64,000 nucleotides of DNA, from positions 2,499,501 through 2,563,500 of the forward strand of contig JADJOM010000003.1 in assembly GCA_016713785.1 (NCBI GenBank), read 5' to 3'. The DNA is from Gemmatimonadota bacterium. GTDB lineage: Bacteria; Gemmatimonadota; Gemmatimonadetes; Gemmatimonadales; GWC2-71-9. The position numbers and the translations under genes were made by a program. Position 1 is the stretch's first letter. The number at the start of each line of letters is the position of its first letter. Positions 7,883-16,105 of this stretch are shown one piece after another. A model generated the notes under the pieces. That model had not been told where the DNA came from. It did no database searches and saw nothing but the letters and a program-made list of their open reading frames with translations.

Positions 7883-10597
7883 TCAGGCCTGGTATTCGGT
7901 GAAGGAGGCGGCCAGCGCGGCCAGAGTAGTAGGCGGGTGCTTCTCGAAGCTCGGCTGGTCCACGTAGACGAAGCGATAGCTCGGACCGCCTTCGCCAGTG
8001 CTCAGGGGGGTCACATCCTCACACCAGAGGCGGAGCCGAGCCATCTTCTGCGGCAGATCCAGCTCCTCCCGCCCTTTGGTCTCGATGACCCAGACTGTCC
8101 CGTCCCTGGTGCGGACGATGAAGTCCGGGGTGTAGGTGGACAGATCGCCATCGGCCTTGACGTAGTCCAGCTTAAAGCCGATGGCCAGGTAGTTCTTGGC
8201 GAAGGCCGTCACGTCACTGGCCGCCTCAAGAAAGGCGGCGAAAGAGAGCTCAAAGCCACCTGCGCTGGCTTCCCCCACCGTTTTGCTAAAGATAGACTTC
8301 TTGGCTGCCAGGAACGGGCGGTGGTCGACTCGGAAAGGCCGCGTGTCCCGGAGTCGGATCCGGTCCTCAATGCGGGTGGTGCCCACCGCCTGGATGGTCA
8401 GGGCGTTGATGGCCGCCTTGAAGGAGTCGTACAGCACCTTCCCCACCTCCGGCTCGCTCAGGTTCCGGAGCACCACCGGATCCTCCAGGTCCACCGGCGA
8501 GGGGTCGAAGAGACGTTCCCGCATGAAGCACTTCACCTTGCCATATAGCACGTCATAGCCCCCGACCAGCCTGAGGTCCTTGAGCAGCTGGCGGGCGAAG
8601 AAGGCGACCACCGAGCGGTAGTCCGCCGGGCCGGAGCCGTCGAGGACCACGGTGTGGTGAATCTCGTCGTCCAGCATGGTCTTGAAGACGATCTCCCGGG
8701 TCTCCTCCAGGCTGAACGGCTTGACCGGGAGCCGCGGATTGCCAAAGGCCGCCGGGTCCAATGCGTCGAGGTCCTTGAAGTCCCTGTGATAGCGGCGGCT
8801 GAGCCGCGGGATCGGAATGTCGAGCGCATTGAGGTCCTTGGCGGAGTTCGCCGAGTCCACCTCGATGATCAGCGACTCCTGCCGCCCCGATCCGGTCCCC
8901 ATCGGCACCTGCTCCAGCGTCACACCTTCCGTCTGGATAGACTCGACGAACTCCATGAAAGCGGGTGTCCCCATGACCGAAACCGTCTCCCGAGTGTCGC
9001 TGCCGAAGTACATCCGCCGCAGCCCACGGCCGAGGGTCTGCTCCGGCAGGATGTTGGCGGGGGAGGTGTAGGCGCGGAGTCCGACGATTGTGGTCACGTT
9101 GCGGACGTCCCACCCCTCCTTGAGGACAAGCACCGAGACGATGGCCTTGAACGGGGAGCTCCACGAGTCGATCTCCCGAGACTGCTTGCGGAGCAGATCC
9201 AGCTCCTCCTTGCTCTTGCCGGAGGCCGCCTCGGAGATGTCCCCGTTCCTCTTGGTGTGGATGACCAGGACGGCGCCCTGCAGCTCGGGGCAGGTCTTCT
9301 CCAGGAAGGCACCGACGTCGTCGCAATTGCGAGTGTCGTCCACCATGACGAACAGCACCGCCTTTTTGCCCAGCGGCTGGTGTTCGGCGTAGCTCTTCTT
9401 CCACTCCTCGATACCCAGCGCCAGGTAATCGGCGTACTTCTCGGTGAAGAGCGCGCTGGTCCGCTCGTGCAGCCGGGCGCGGCTCGGAGCATCGGGCAGC
9501 ACCGGGTGCTTCACCACGTTCTGGTGGATCGCCTCGACCAGGGGGTAGTCGGACACCGTCTGGACGAAGATGGCGCCGTTGTCGTGCTTGGGAGTCGCAG
9601 TCACGTCAATCTGGATCGCCAGGCTCCGGTCCTTCTGCAACATCCGATGGTGGATGTCCTGGATGGACTTGAACCATGCCATGCGGGCATCGTGGATGTG
9701 GTGGGCCTCGTCGTTGAAGACCGCCAGCTCCTCCACCCCCCGGATGATCTCGCCGAGATCGGTCTTACTGTCGGTCGTGCCACCGACGGGCTTGGGACCG
9801 AAGGGGGCTAGGAAGTAGTCCCGGAGGTCGTCATCATCCAGCGATGGGTCAGCGACGTCACCGAGGAAAACTCGATGCACGTTGGTGAGGAAGATGTTGC
9901 CAGTGTCCCGGGCCACGCGGACATCGTCCTGGATGTGCAGCGTGACCTGAAAGTCGTCGCGCCAGTTGCGCCCGTCATGTCCGTTGGCCGGCAGGACCGG
10001 GTCGTTGAAGAAGATCCGGAGGCCGTCGAAGTCGGCCCGGAGCCGGTCCAGCACTATGATGTTCGGCGCGATCACCAGGAAGTTGCGCGACAGCTCGGAA
10101 TCGGGCTCGTAGGTCCGGTGGAAGAAGCTCCAGGCGATGAGGAGTGACAGCACCTTGGTCTTCCCCGCGCCAGTGGCGAGCTTGAGCACATAGCGGGGCC
10201 ATTCCTCGTCGAACATGCCGGAAGAGACAGCGCCGGAGGCATCGAACCGGAGCAGGTCGAACCGGTCCCGTGCCCGCCGGACCTCATAGAGCCAGATGAC
10301 CGTCTCCACCGCCTCCCGCTGGGCGTAGTAGTAGCGGAACTCCGATAGGGAGCCGTCGGCCGCCTCCACCATGTGGGTCTCCTCGAACCACCAGCGCAGC
10401 AGGGCTACGGAGGTAGCTGACGCCCCGGCGTATCCCTTTCCCCTCCAAGCCGCGACTTCCTGCCGAACCTTCGCCACGAGTGGCGGGAGCAGCTTGTCGT
10501 AGGCGGTGGTGCGGAGGGTCTCATCCGCCGGGAACCACCGCTGCTCGGGGAGCAGCGGGGCGTACGGGGAGGTAGGAAATGAGGGATGAAGGGCCAT
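7883..10597 (-). CDS. res: Type III-like restriction enzyme: helicase plus PD-(D/E)XK nuclease
   Basis: About 904 residues. The N-terminal two thirds are a DEAD/DEAH helicase: LATGAGKTKVLSLLIAWSFF (Walker A), FNDEAHHIHD (Walker B, DEAH), TATPKH (motif III) and LGRGLRR (motif VI). The C-terminal 120 residues hold TPDFIVRTRDGTVWVIETKG, a PD-(D/E)XK nuclease (D...ExK). The frame is open to an ATG at 10675, but homology-like sequence starts at MALHPSFP, so I set the start at 10597; no strong Shine-Dalgarno decides it. Together with the methyltransferase it makes an ATP-dependent restriction system. Res upstream of mod is the reverse of most Type III loci. Confidence 0.88.
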   Translation of the reverse strand: MALHPSFPTSPYAPLLPEQRWFPADETLRTTAYDKLLPPLVAKVRQEVAAWRGKGYAGASATSVALLRWWFEETHMVEAADGSLSEFRYYYAQREAVETVIWLYEVRRARDRFDLLRFDASGAVSSGMFDEEWPRYVLKLATGAGKTKVLSLLIAWSFFHRTYEPDSELSRNFLVIAPNIIVLDRLRADFDGLRIFFNDPVLPANGHDGRNWRDDFQVTLHIQDDVRVARDTGNIFLTNVHRVFLGDVADPSLDDDDLRDYFLAPFGPKPVGGTTDSKTDLGEIIRGVEELAVFNDEAHHIHDARMAWFKSIQDIHHRMLQKDRSLAIQIDVTATPKHDNGAIFVQTVSDYPLVEAIHQNVVKHPVLPDAPSRARLHERTSALFTEKYADYLALGIEEWKKSYAEHQPLGKKAVLFVMVDDTRNCDDVGAFLEKTCPELQGAVLVIHTKRNGDISEAASGKSKEELDLLRKQSREIDSWSSPFKAIVSVLVLKEGWDVRNVTTIVGLRAYTSPANILPEQTLGRGLRRMYFGSDTRETVSVMGTPAFMEFVESIQTEGVTLEQVPMGTGSGRQESLIIEVDSANSAKDLNALDIPIPRLSRRYHRDFKDLDALDPAAFGNPRLPVKPFSLEETREIVFKTMLDDEIHHTVVLDGSGPADYRSVVAFFARQLLKDLRLVGGYDVLYGKVKCFMRERLFDPSPVDLEDPVVLRNLSEPEVGKVLYDSFKAAINALTIQAVGTTRIEDRIRLRDTRPFRVDHRPFLAAKKSIFSKTVGEASAGGFELSFAAFLEAASDVTAFAKNYLAIGFKLDYVKADGDLSTYTPDFIVRTRDGTVWVIETKGREELDLPQKMARLRLWCEDVTPLSTGEGGPSYRFVYVDQPSFEKHPPTTLAALAASFTEYQA

Positions 10598-10889
10598 GGG
10601 CTTGAAGGTTGGAAGGATGGGTGCCGGACGACTACATCCCCCCGGAAACCTGTCCCCCGCTGCGCCGACCAGCAAGGGTGCGTGGCGTGTTTGATCAGGT
10701 CGGGCTCGCTCGGCACCTGTTCATGGTAACCACGCGGTGTGACTCCCCCGACCCGTGCCGTCGCACCTCCTGCCGGGGCGCCTTGGATGTGAGGACCCGT
10801 CATAAGGCGCTGTGGTCAAACGCAGCGATGGAATCGCGGGGAGTTCCCAGCGGGCGGCACCCCCGCGGAGTGGGGGGCCGAATGGCGCG

Positions 10890-11960
10890 TCAGACCGGCG
10901 GGGCCGCCGCCAGGCGCTCCAGCGCCAGTGCCAGGAGCCGGTCGTCGAACAGCGCCTGCTTGCGCCGGCCCGCCGCCCTGCCCCCGGGCCAGGCACCCAG
11001 CCCCTCACGAATTCCGGCCACGGTGGCCTCACTGCCCCGTTCGCGGAGCAGCCAATCCACCGTCGCAAGCAGTTCCATGCCGAGGGGTGACTCGAAGCCG
11101 TCGATGACGGCGGCGGTCCGCTCCAGCGCCGGAAGGTACTGCTCCGCCTCATTCTGGAGGTAGGCTTCGACCGGCACCCGCCGGGTGTCCTCGAACCAGA
11201 TCAGGTCGAAGGGGCCCGCGTCACTGAGGCGCTTCTCGCAGTGGAGGTAGCTGCCGTCGAGATTGTCGAGCAGGTGCCGCAGGTTGTCGGCGTAGGGGCC
11301 GTACTTGTTGGCCCCGAAGTGCAGTTCGAGTGGATCGGCCAGCCCAAGCGCCCTCACGCTCCGATCGAGGAACCACACCAGCTTCTGGACCTCGAGGTTG
11401 GTGCAGTCGTTCCCAAGCACCAGATAGCGCAGGATCAACTCGGCGATCAGGGCCCGCGCCGGGGTCAGCTCCTCGACCCCAGAACGCTTGGGAGCGTTCT
11501 GGTACCGGCCCGAAGGTTCGTATACCGTCACGGCAACGCCGGGCAGGTCTCCGAGCGCCAGTTCGATCTCTCGACGCACCTGGGTCCACTCCAGGCCGCC
11601 GTTGCCACAGCCGAGCGGAGGCAGCGCGATAGTGGCGATCTGGTACTCCCCGATCACCCGCGCCAGGTCGCGGAGGCCCTCGCGGATCCACTCCAGCCTG
11701 GACGGATGCCGCCAGTGCTTCTTGGTGGGAAAGTCGATGATCCACCGAGGACCCACGAGCTCGTGGTTCCGGGTCACGTGCATCTGCCCGACCCGGATCC
11801 GGCCGGCCTTTGCTGCCTCCTGATGCTCCCGGGCGCTCTCGGGGTACGCCTCACGGAACATCAAGGCGATGCCCTTCCCCATCACACCGACCTCATTGAC
11901 GGTGTTGACGAGGGCGTCGACCTGCGCCTCGAGGAGGTTTCCTCGTGTGTACTGGATCAT
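10890..11960 (-). CDS. darG: DarG antitoxin: macrodomain DNA ADP-ribosylglycohydrolase
   Basis: 356 residues. The N-terminal 155 residues are a macrodomain: VDALVNTVNEVGVMGKGIAL (adenosine-binding loop), FPTKKHWR and PLGCGNGGLEW (phosphate loop). The C-terminal 190 residues (LEVQKLVWFLDRS... FGANKYGPYADNL) match the DarG C-terminal domain that binds and blocks DarT. It removes ADP-ribose from thymidine in DNA and neutralises the toxin. Its ATG overlaps the darT stop by one base (TGATG). The stretch 10598-10889 downstream has no gene; I see only GC-rich imperfect stems in it. Confidence 0.92.
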   Translation of the reverse strand: MIQYTRGNLLEAQVDALVNTVNEVGVMGKGIALMFREAYPESAREHQEAAKAGRIRVGQMHVTRNHELVGPRWIIDFPTKKHWRHPSRLEWIREGLRDLARVIGEYQIATIALPPLGCGNGGLEWTQVRREIELALGDLPGVAVTVYEPSGRYQNAPKRSGVEELTPARALIAELILRYLVLGNDCTNLEVQKLVWFLDRSVRALGLADPLELHFGANKYGPYADNLRHLLDNLDGSYLHCEKRLSDAGPFDLIWFEDTRRVPVEAYLQNEAEQYLPALERTAAVIDGFESPLGMELLATVDWLLRERGSEATVAGIREGLGAWPGGRAAGRRKQALFDDRLLALALERLAAAPPV

Positions 11961-12598
11961 CAGAAGTACCAGTCCGGCCGGACCACGATCTTCAGGCTAA
12001 CACCCGCAGCGGTCATCATGCGCCGTGCCTCTTCAGCAGCTGGCTCATTTGCACAAGCAATCGCCAGGAGCGCGTCCACCGGAACGGCGTGATGGACCAG
12101 TCCCTCGGCTTGGTAGCGGTCCTTCTTGCCTGGGTCGTTCGGGTCGTGCTTGAAGTCCCTGGCCCGCAGGAGCGGCCAGTCCACCTGGGCGAGGTCTGCC
12201 AGGTCAGCGAAGTACCGGGCCGGCAGCATGTAGGCATGTCGGTCCGTGAAGACGAACGGGACTCCACGTTCAGCGAGGCGATGAAGCGAACTGACCAGCA
12301 CTACGATCTCTGACTTCGTCCGCTGCACCACGCCATTATAGCCAGTCAGGATGTTCAGCAACATGGGCGAGTGCGGCGTGAAGTAGAACGGCACGTAGTC
12401 GCTCAGGTTGCCACCCGGCGGAATCGGCACCGTCCGGTGCGGTCGTTTTGCGATCAGGTCGGGATTGCCAATCTCGACGAACCCTGGGTCATGTAGAGCC
12501 CCGCTCCGGCAGCACACCCCGTTGCGCAGCAGCCATGGCACGTTCCGGATGTGGGTGATCCGGAAGATCAGGGCGCGTTCGGGCGTGAGTTCCCGCAT
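11960..12598 (-). CDS. darT: DarT toxin: DNA thymidine ADP-ribosyltransferase
   Basis: 212 residues of the DarT (formerly DUF4433) fold: LIFRITHIRNVPWLLRNG (NAD-binding start), PPGGNLSDYVPFYFTPHSPML, and DRYQAEGLVHHAVP with the catalytic Glu. It ADP-ribosylates thymidine in single-stranded DNA, blocking replication, and acts in phage defence. The frame is open upstream to 12775, but DarT proteins begin about ten residues before the ITHI segment. A TAGATT box lies seven bases before ATG 12598 (12606-12611), so I take that as a leaderless start. It is translated before darG from one transcript. Confidence 0.92.
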   Translation of the reverse strand: MRELTPERALIFRITHIRNVPWLLRNGVCCRSGALHDPGFVEIGNPDLIAKRPHRTVPIPPGGNLSDYVPFYFTPHSPMLLNILTGYNGVVQRTKSEIVVLVSSLHRLAERGVPFVFTDRHAYMLPARYFADLADLAQVDWPLLRARDFKHDPNDPGKKDRYQAEGLVHHAVPVDALLAIACANEPAAEEARRMMTAAGVSLKIVVRPDWYF

Positions 12599-12605
12599 GT
12601 CGCGG

Positions 12606-12611
12606 AATCTA
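12606..12611 (-). promoter_or_regulatory. Candidate leaderless -10 box (TAGATT) for darT
   Basis: TAGATT ends seven bases before ATG 12598; there is no Shine-Dalgarno. It supports the short darT start. Confidence 0.4.
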
Positions 12612-12721
12612 GCGCCCGTGTTACCAGGCATCGGCCAGACCCGCCCGGTTCGGTCCCCGCCCTCTTCCATGGCCTGCACGCTACTCACCCGCGCTCTTCT
12701 TGACCTCCACGATTTTCGGTG

Positions 12722-12727
12722 TATCTT
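12722..12727 (+). promoter_or_regulatory. Candidate -10 box (TATCTT) for the zinc-ribbon gene
   Basis: TATCTT lies 41 bases before ATG 12769. The same hexamer occurs 43 and 54 bases before the DUF4402 gene at 46382 and mch at 62115. Confidence 0.3.
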
Positions 12728-12768
12728 CGGGTTCAGCCACCCGCACCGCCCGTGATCGAGAGGTCCCC

Positions 12769-12927
12769 ATGGCACCCCAGGCCCCCCAGCTCGCCCCCAC
12801 CCGCTATCAGGCCCCCAACCCGTTGCTGACCAAGACGATCCGGGTCTGCCCCGAGTGTTCGGGACCCGTCGTCCACAACTCCGGCTGCATCACCTGCCGG
12901 CAGTGCGGGTGGGGGAGATGCGGGTAG
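12769..12927 (+). CDS. 52-residue zinc-ribbon protein
   Basis: A very small protein, Pro-rich at first, then VCPECSGPVVHNSGCITCRQCGWGRCG. The CPEC...C.TCRQCGW pattern is a four-cysteine zinc ribbon nearly identical in form to the C-terminal tail of class II (B12-dependent) ribonucleotide reductases. Here it is free-standing. It may be a detached RNR tail that serves in disulfide or metal exchange, or simply a zinc-binding regulator. Start ATG follows GAGAGG. It is divergent from darT and sits at the border of the defence island. Confidence 0.7.
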   Translation: MAPQAPQLAPTRYQAPNPLLTKTIRVCPECSGPVVHNSGCITCRQCGWGRCG

Positions 12928-12945
12928 CACCATGCGGGGCGGGGT

Positions 12946-13083
12946 TCGGTGTTTCGGGAAGCGGGAAGCGGGAAGCGGGAAGCGGAACGGAATCTCCCCG
13001 GAGCCCCAGCCGTACCCGGAGGGATCCCTCGGTCGCTCCGCTCCTCGGGATGACAGCGGGGGCGTGCTCCCTCGGGATGACAG
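12946..13083. repeat. GGGAAGC heptamer array plus two dispersed palindromes
   Basis: Four GGGAAGC units at 12954-12983 are followed by two copies of the dispersed palindrome (GGGATCCCTCGGTCGCT... and CCCTCGGGATGACAGG, 13020-13083). No gene is present. Confidence 0.65.
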
Positions 13084-13104
13084 GCCGCAGGTTCGAACCG
13101 CCAC

Positions 13105-13180
13105 TCCCTCGCCCCCGGGTCGCGGCTTCGCCGCTCCCAAAGGGGGCTCGGTCGCCGCCGAACCGCCGAACCACCGAACC
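13105..13180. repeat. Left arm of inverted repeat flanking a DinB gene
   Basis: About 75 bp, core GGGTCGCGGCTTCGCCGCTC then CCAAAGGGGGCTCGGTCGCC, ending in octamer-like CCGCCGAA units. The inverse copy at 13731-13806 matches with about six mismatches, so the DinB gene is neatly bracketed. Confidence 0.7.
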
Positions 13181-13202
13181 ACCGAACCACCAAGGACCCC
13201 TC

Positions 13203-13736
13203 ATGGCCTCCACCACCGGCACCACCCAGCACCTCGCCGCCGAAGCCCGCGCCTACACCGCCGCGATCCTCGCCGCGCTCGGCGACCAGAACCCCCTCGC
13301 GGTGCTGCGCGAGACGCCCGAGGCGCTGCGCCAGCTCATCGCCGGCCGGAGCGCCGAGGCGCTCGCTCGCCCCGAGGCGCCCGGCAAGTGGTCCGCGCGC
13401 CAGGTGCTGCAGCACCTCGCCGACAGCGAACTGGTGGGCGGCTTCCGCTTCCGCATGGTCCTGGCCCACGACCGCCCCGCCGTCCCCGGCTACGACCAGG
13501 ACCGCTGGGCCGAGCGGCTCCGCTACCAGGACAACGACCCGGCCACGTCCATCGCCGACTTCACCGCGCTCCGCCGCATGAACCTGGTGCTGCTCGAACG
13601 CGCCACCCCCGCCGACCTCGCCCGCGTGGCCATCCACGCCGAACGGGGCGAGGAATCGCTGGCCCACATGCTCCGGATGTACGCGGGACACGACCTGGTG
13701 CATCGGCGGCAGATAAAGAGGGTGCTGGGCGGTTAG
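13203..13736 (+). CDS. DinB-fold (DinB_2) protein 1
   Basis: 177 residues, a four-helix-bundle DinB-like protein. W(SAR)QVLQHLADSELVGGFRFRMVLA and MLRMYAGHDLVHRRQIKRVLG hold the His residues that form the metal site of this fold. Members are thiol-dependent S-transferases (the bacillithiol/mycothiol type) or damage-inducible proteins of unknown role. Start ATG 13203. The stop codon falls inside the right arm of the flanking inverted repeat, so the repeat supplies the end of the gene. Confidence 0.8.
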   Translation: MASTTGTTQHLAAEARAYTAAILAALGDQNPLAVLRETPEALRQLIAGRSAEALARPEAPGKWSARQVLQHLADSELVGGFRFRMVLAHDRPAVPGYDQDRWAERLRYQDNDPATSIADFTALRRMNLVLLERATPADLARVAIHAERGEESLAHMLRMYAGHDLVHRRQIKRVLGG

Positions 13737-13806
13737 GCGGTTCGGCGGTTAGGCGGCGACCGAGCGCCCTTTGGGAGCGGCGAAGCCGCGACCCGGGCGC
13801 GAGGAA
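13731..13806. repeat. Right arm of inverted repeat flanking a DinB gene
   Basis: Inverse of 13105-13180. It starts with GGCGGTTA octamers, overlaps the last codons of the DinB gene and ends 33 bp before the radical SAM gene. Confidence 0.7.
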
Positions 13807-13838
13807 GTGCGGGAAAGCACCAACGGAAAGAGTGACCC

Positions 13839-14887
13839 ATGCCCCACCACGACCAGCTGGCCCTGCTCGACCCGCCGGCCAACCGCCGCGCCGGCGCGCC
13901 GCTCCCCGTGCTCGAGGAGCGCGCCAGCCGCGGCGCGTCGTTCCATGAGGTCCCGGTCAAGGCCATCCTCAACTCCCCCGCCACCACCGGCATGGGCTTC
14001 TGGTCGCTCAACCCGTACGTGGGCTGCGAGTTCGGGTGCACCTACTGCTACGCGCGGGAGACCCACAAGTGGGTGACGGAGAAGGCGGGTGTGAAGGCGG
14101 TGCTCCCCCCCTGGGCGGCCTTCGAGAAGCAGATCCTCGTCAAGACCTCCGCCGCGCACGTGCTCACCCGCACCCTCTTCCCCGCGCGGCTGGCCGGGGC
14201 GTCGCTGGTGATCGGCACCGCCACCGATCCCTACCAGCCGGCCGAGCGGCGCTTCCGCCTGACGCGGCAGATCCTCGAGGCGCTGCTGGGCTGGCGCGGG
14301 CTGTCGCTCGGGCTCATCACCAAGTCGCCGCTCATCCTGCGCGACGTGGACCTGCTGACCCAGCTGGCGGAGCGGCACGAGCTGTCGATCAACATCTCGC
14401 TCGCCTCCACCGACGCCGGCCTGCTGCGCCGCCTCGAGGCCCGCTCGCCGGCGCCGCACGCGCGGCTCCGCGCCCTCAAGGGCCTCACCGACGCCGGGCT
14501 CCACGCCGGCCTCCTCATCGCCCCCATCCTCCCCGGCATCTCCGACAGCCGCGCGCAGCTCGCCGCGCTGTTCCAGGCAGGGAAGGACGCGGGGGCGCGC
14601 TACGCGGTCGGGGCGGCGCTCCGACTCGGCCCCGCGGCGCGCACCCGCTTCCTCCCCACCTGGCCGAGGAGTTCCCCGAGCTCACCCGGCGCTACGCCCG
14701 CCGCTACGGCGCCCGCACCGGCGCCGGCAAGGACTACACCGAGGCGCTCGCCCGGCGCATCAGGTCGCTGCAGGAGGAATTCGGCTATCCTACGGCGGTG
14801 GGGATGAGCGGCCGCGCCCGGCTGCAAGGCTACCAGCGCCGCGACCAGGCCATCCCCGACCACGCCGAGCAGTGGACGCTGCTTTAA
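13839..14887 (+). CDS. SplB-like radical SAM protein (Rv2578c type), frameshifted as read
   Basis: About 350 residues. The iron-sulfur motif is CEFGCTYCYA (Cys 63, 67, 70) inside GFWSLNPYVGCEFGC, followed by TATDPYQPAER and LGLITKSPLILRDVD, which is typical of the SplB-related family including Rv2578c. These enzymes are thought to repair or modify nucleic acids; the exact reaction is unknown. The frame breaks at the CCCC run 14654-14657; one more C joins it to HLAEEFPELTRRY and the stop at 14887. Its neighbours are other damage-response genes. Confidence 0.82.
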
Positions 14888-15006
14888 AGAAGGGAAGAGG
14901 GAAGAGGGAAAAGGGAAAAGGGAATGACGTGAAAGCCCTCCTTGCTTCCCGCTTCCCGCTTCCCGCTTCCCGTTTCCCTTTTCCCGTTTCCCTTTTCCCG
15001 TTCCAC
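14886..15006. repeat. Inverted heptamer array: GGGAAGA arm, spacer, CTTCCCG arm
   Basis: Five purine units (GGGAAGA/GGGAAAA) overlap the stop of the previous gene, then a spacer of about 20 bp, then about nine pyrimidine units (GCTTCCC/GTTTCCC). The two arms can pair into one long hairpin. The array ends 12 bp before the next start codon. Confidence 0.75.
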
Positions 15007-15017
15007 CGGAGTCTGTC

Positions 15018-15521
15018 ATGTCGATCGCCCAGTCGCTGCTGCCCGAGTACGATCACGAAATGGCCACCACCCGCACCCACCTCGAGCGCGCGCCGTTCGC
15101 GGACTGGGCCTGGAAGCCGCACGCCAAGTCCATGACCCTCGGCGCCCTGGCCAGCCACCTGGCCGAGATCCCGTCGTGGGTCGCGGGCACCATGATGGGC
15201 ACGGAGTGGGACCTGGCCCCGAAGGACGGGCCGGCCTACGCCCCGCCCACGTTCGGCAGCGTGGCCGAGCTGCTGGCCTTCTTCGACCAGCAGGTGAAGG
15301 AGGGCCGCGCCGCGCTGGCCGCCGCCAAGGACGCCGACTTCATGGTGCCCTGGGCGCTCAAGATGGGGGGCGAGACGCTGTTCGCGATGCCGCGCCTCGG
15401 CGTGATCCGCACCTGGGTGCTCAACCACACCTGCCACCACCGCGGCCAGTTCACCGTGTACCTCCGGCTCCGCGACGTCCCGCTGCCGCAGACCTACGGC
15501 CCCTCCGCCGACACCCAGTAG
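15018..15521 (+). CDS. DinB-fold (DinB_2) protein 2
   Basis: 167 residues, again a DinB four-helix bundle: MTLGALASHLAEIPSW and TWVLNHTCHHRGQFTVYLR carry the conserved His residues of the metal site. It is only distantly like the DinB protein at 13203. Start ATG 15018 sits directly behind a heptamer array, with ACCGGAG as a possible ribosome site. It is followed 11 bases later by a DUF3224 gene and probably co-transcribed with it. Confidence 0.85.
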   Translation: MSIAQSLLPEYDHEMATTRTHLERAPFADWAWKPHAKSMTLGALASHLAEIPSWVAGTMMGTEWDLAPKDGPAYAPPTFGSVAELLAFFDQQVKEGRAALAAAKDADFMVPWALKMGGETLFAMPRLGVIRTWVLNHTCHHRGQFTVYLRLRDVPLPQTYGPSADTQ

Positions 15522-15532
15522 GGGACCCCACG

Positions 15533-16021
15533 ATGCGCCCTGCCCTCCGCGCCCTCGTCCTCGCCTGCCTCGGCCTCCTGGCCGGGGCGGGCGCCGGCCT
15601 CCCCGGACAGACCCCCATGACCCACCACGCCACCGGCACCTTCGACGTGAAGGTCTCCCCCCAGTCCCTCGCCGCCGCCGACCGCGAGACCGGCATGGGA
15701 CGCATGCTGCTCGAGAAGCAGTACCACGGCGACCTCGAGGCCGGCGCCACCGGCGAGATGCTCACCGGCATGGGCACGGTCCCGGGCTCCGCCGGCTACG
15801 TGGCCATCGAACGGGTGGAAGGCACCCTCCAGGGCCGCCGCGGCAGCTTCCTGCTGCAGCACATCGGCACCATGACCCGCAACACCCCCAGCCTCTCGGT
15901 GCAGGTGATCCCCGACTCCGGCACCGACGGGCTCGCCGGCATCGCCGGCACCCTCACCATCCGCATCCTCGAGGGCCGGCACGAGTACGACCTCGACTAC
16001 ACGCTGCCGGCAACGCCGTAA
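15533..16021 (+). CDS. Secreted DUF3224 protein
   Basis: 162 residues with an N-terminal signal peptide (ALRALVLACLGLLAGAGAG), then the DUF3224 body: HHATGTFDVKVSPQSL, MGRMLLEKQYHGDLEA, and GTVPGSAGYVAIERVEGTLQGRRGSF. The family is a small beta-barrel related to allene oxide cyclase-like folds, with no firm function. It follows the DinB gene by 11 bases. The last codon meets a heptamer array. Confidence 0.82.
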   Translation: MRPALRALVLACLGLLAGAGAGLPGQTPMTHHATGTFDVKVSPQSLAAADRETGMGRMLLEKQYHGDLEAGATGEMLTGMGTVPGSAGYVAIERVEGTLQGRRGSFLLQHIGTMTRNTPSLSVQVIPDSGTDGLAGIAGTLTIRILEGRHEYDLDYTLPATP

Positions 16022-16098
16022 CTGCGGGGAAAGGGGAAGCGGGAAGCGGAACAGCGCGCGGTCATCCCGCTTCCCGTTTCCCTCTTCCCGCTTCCCCT
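16022..16098. repeat. Inverted heptamer array
   Basis: Three purine units (GGGGAAAGGGGAAGC, GGGAAGC), a spacer of about 25 bp, then about six pyrimidine units. It ends eight bases before the polymerase start codon. Confidence 0.75.
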
Positions 16099-16105
16099 CT
16101 TTTCC

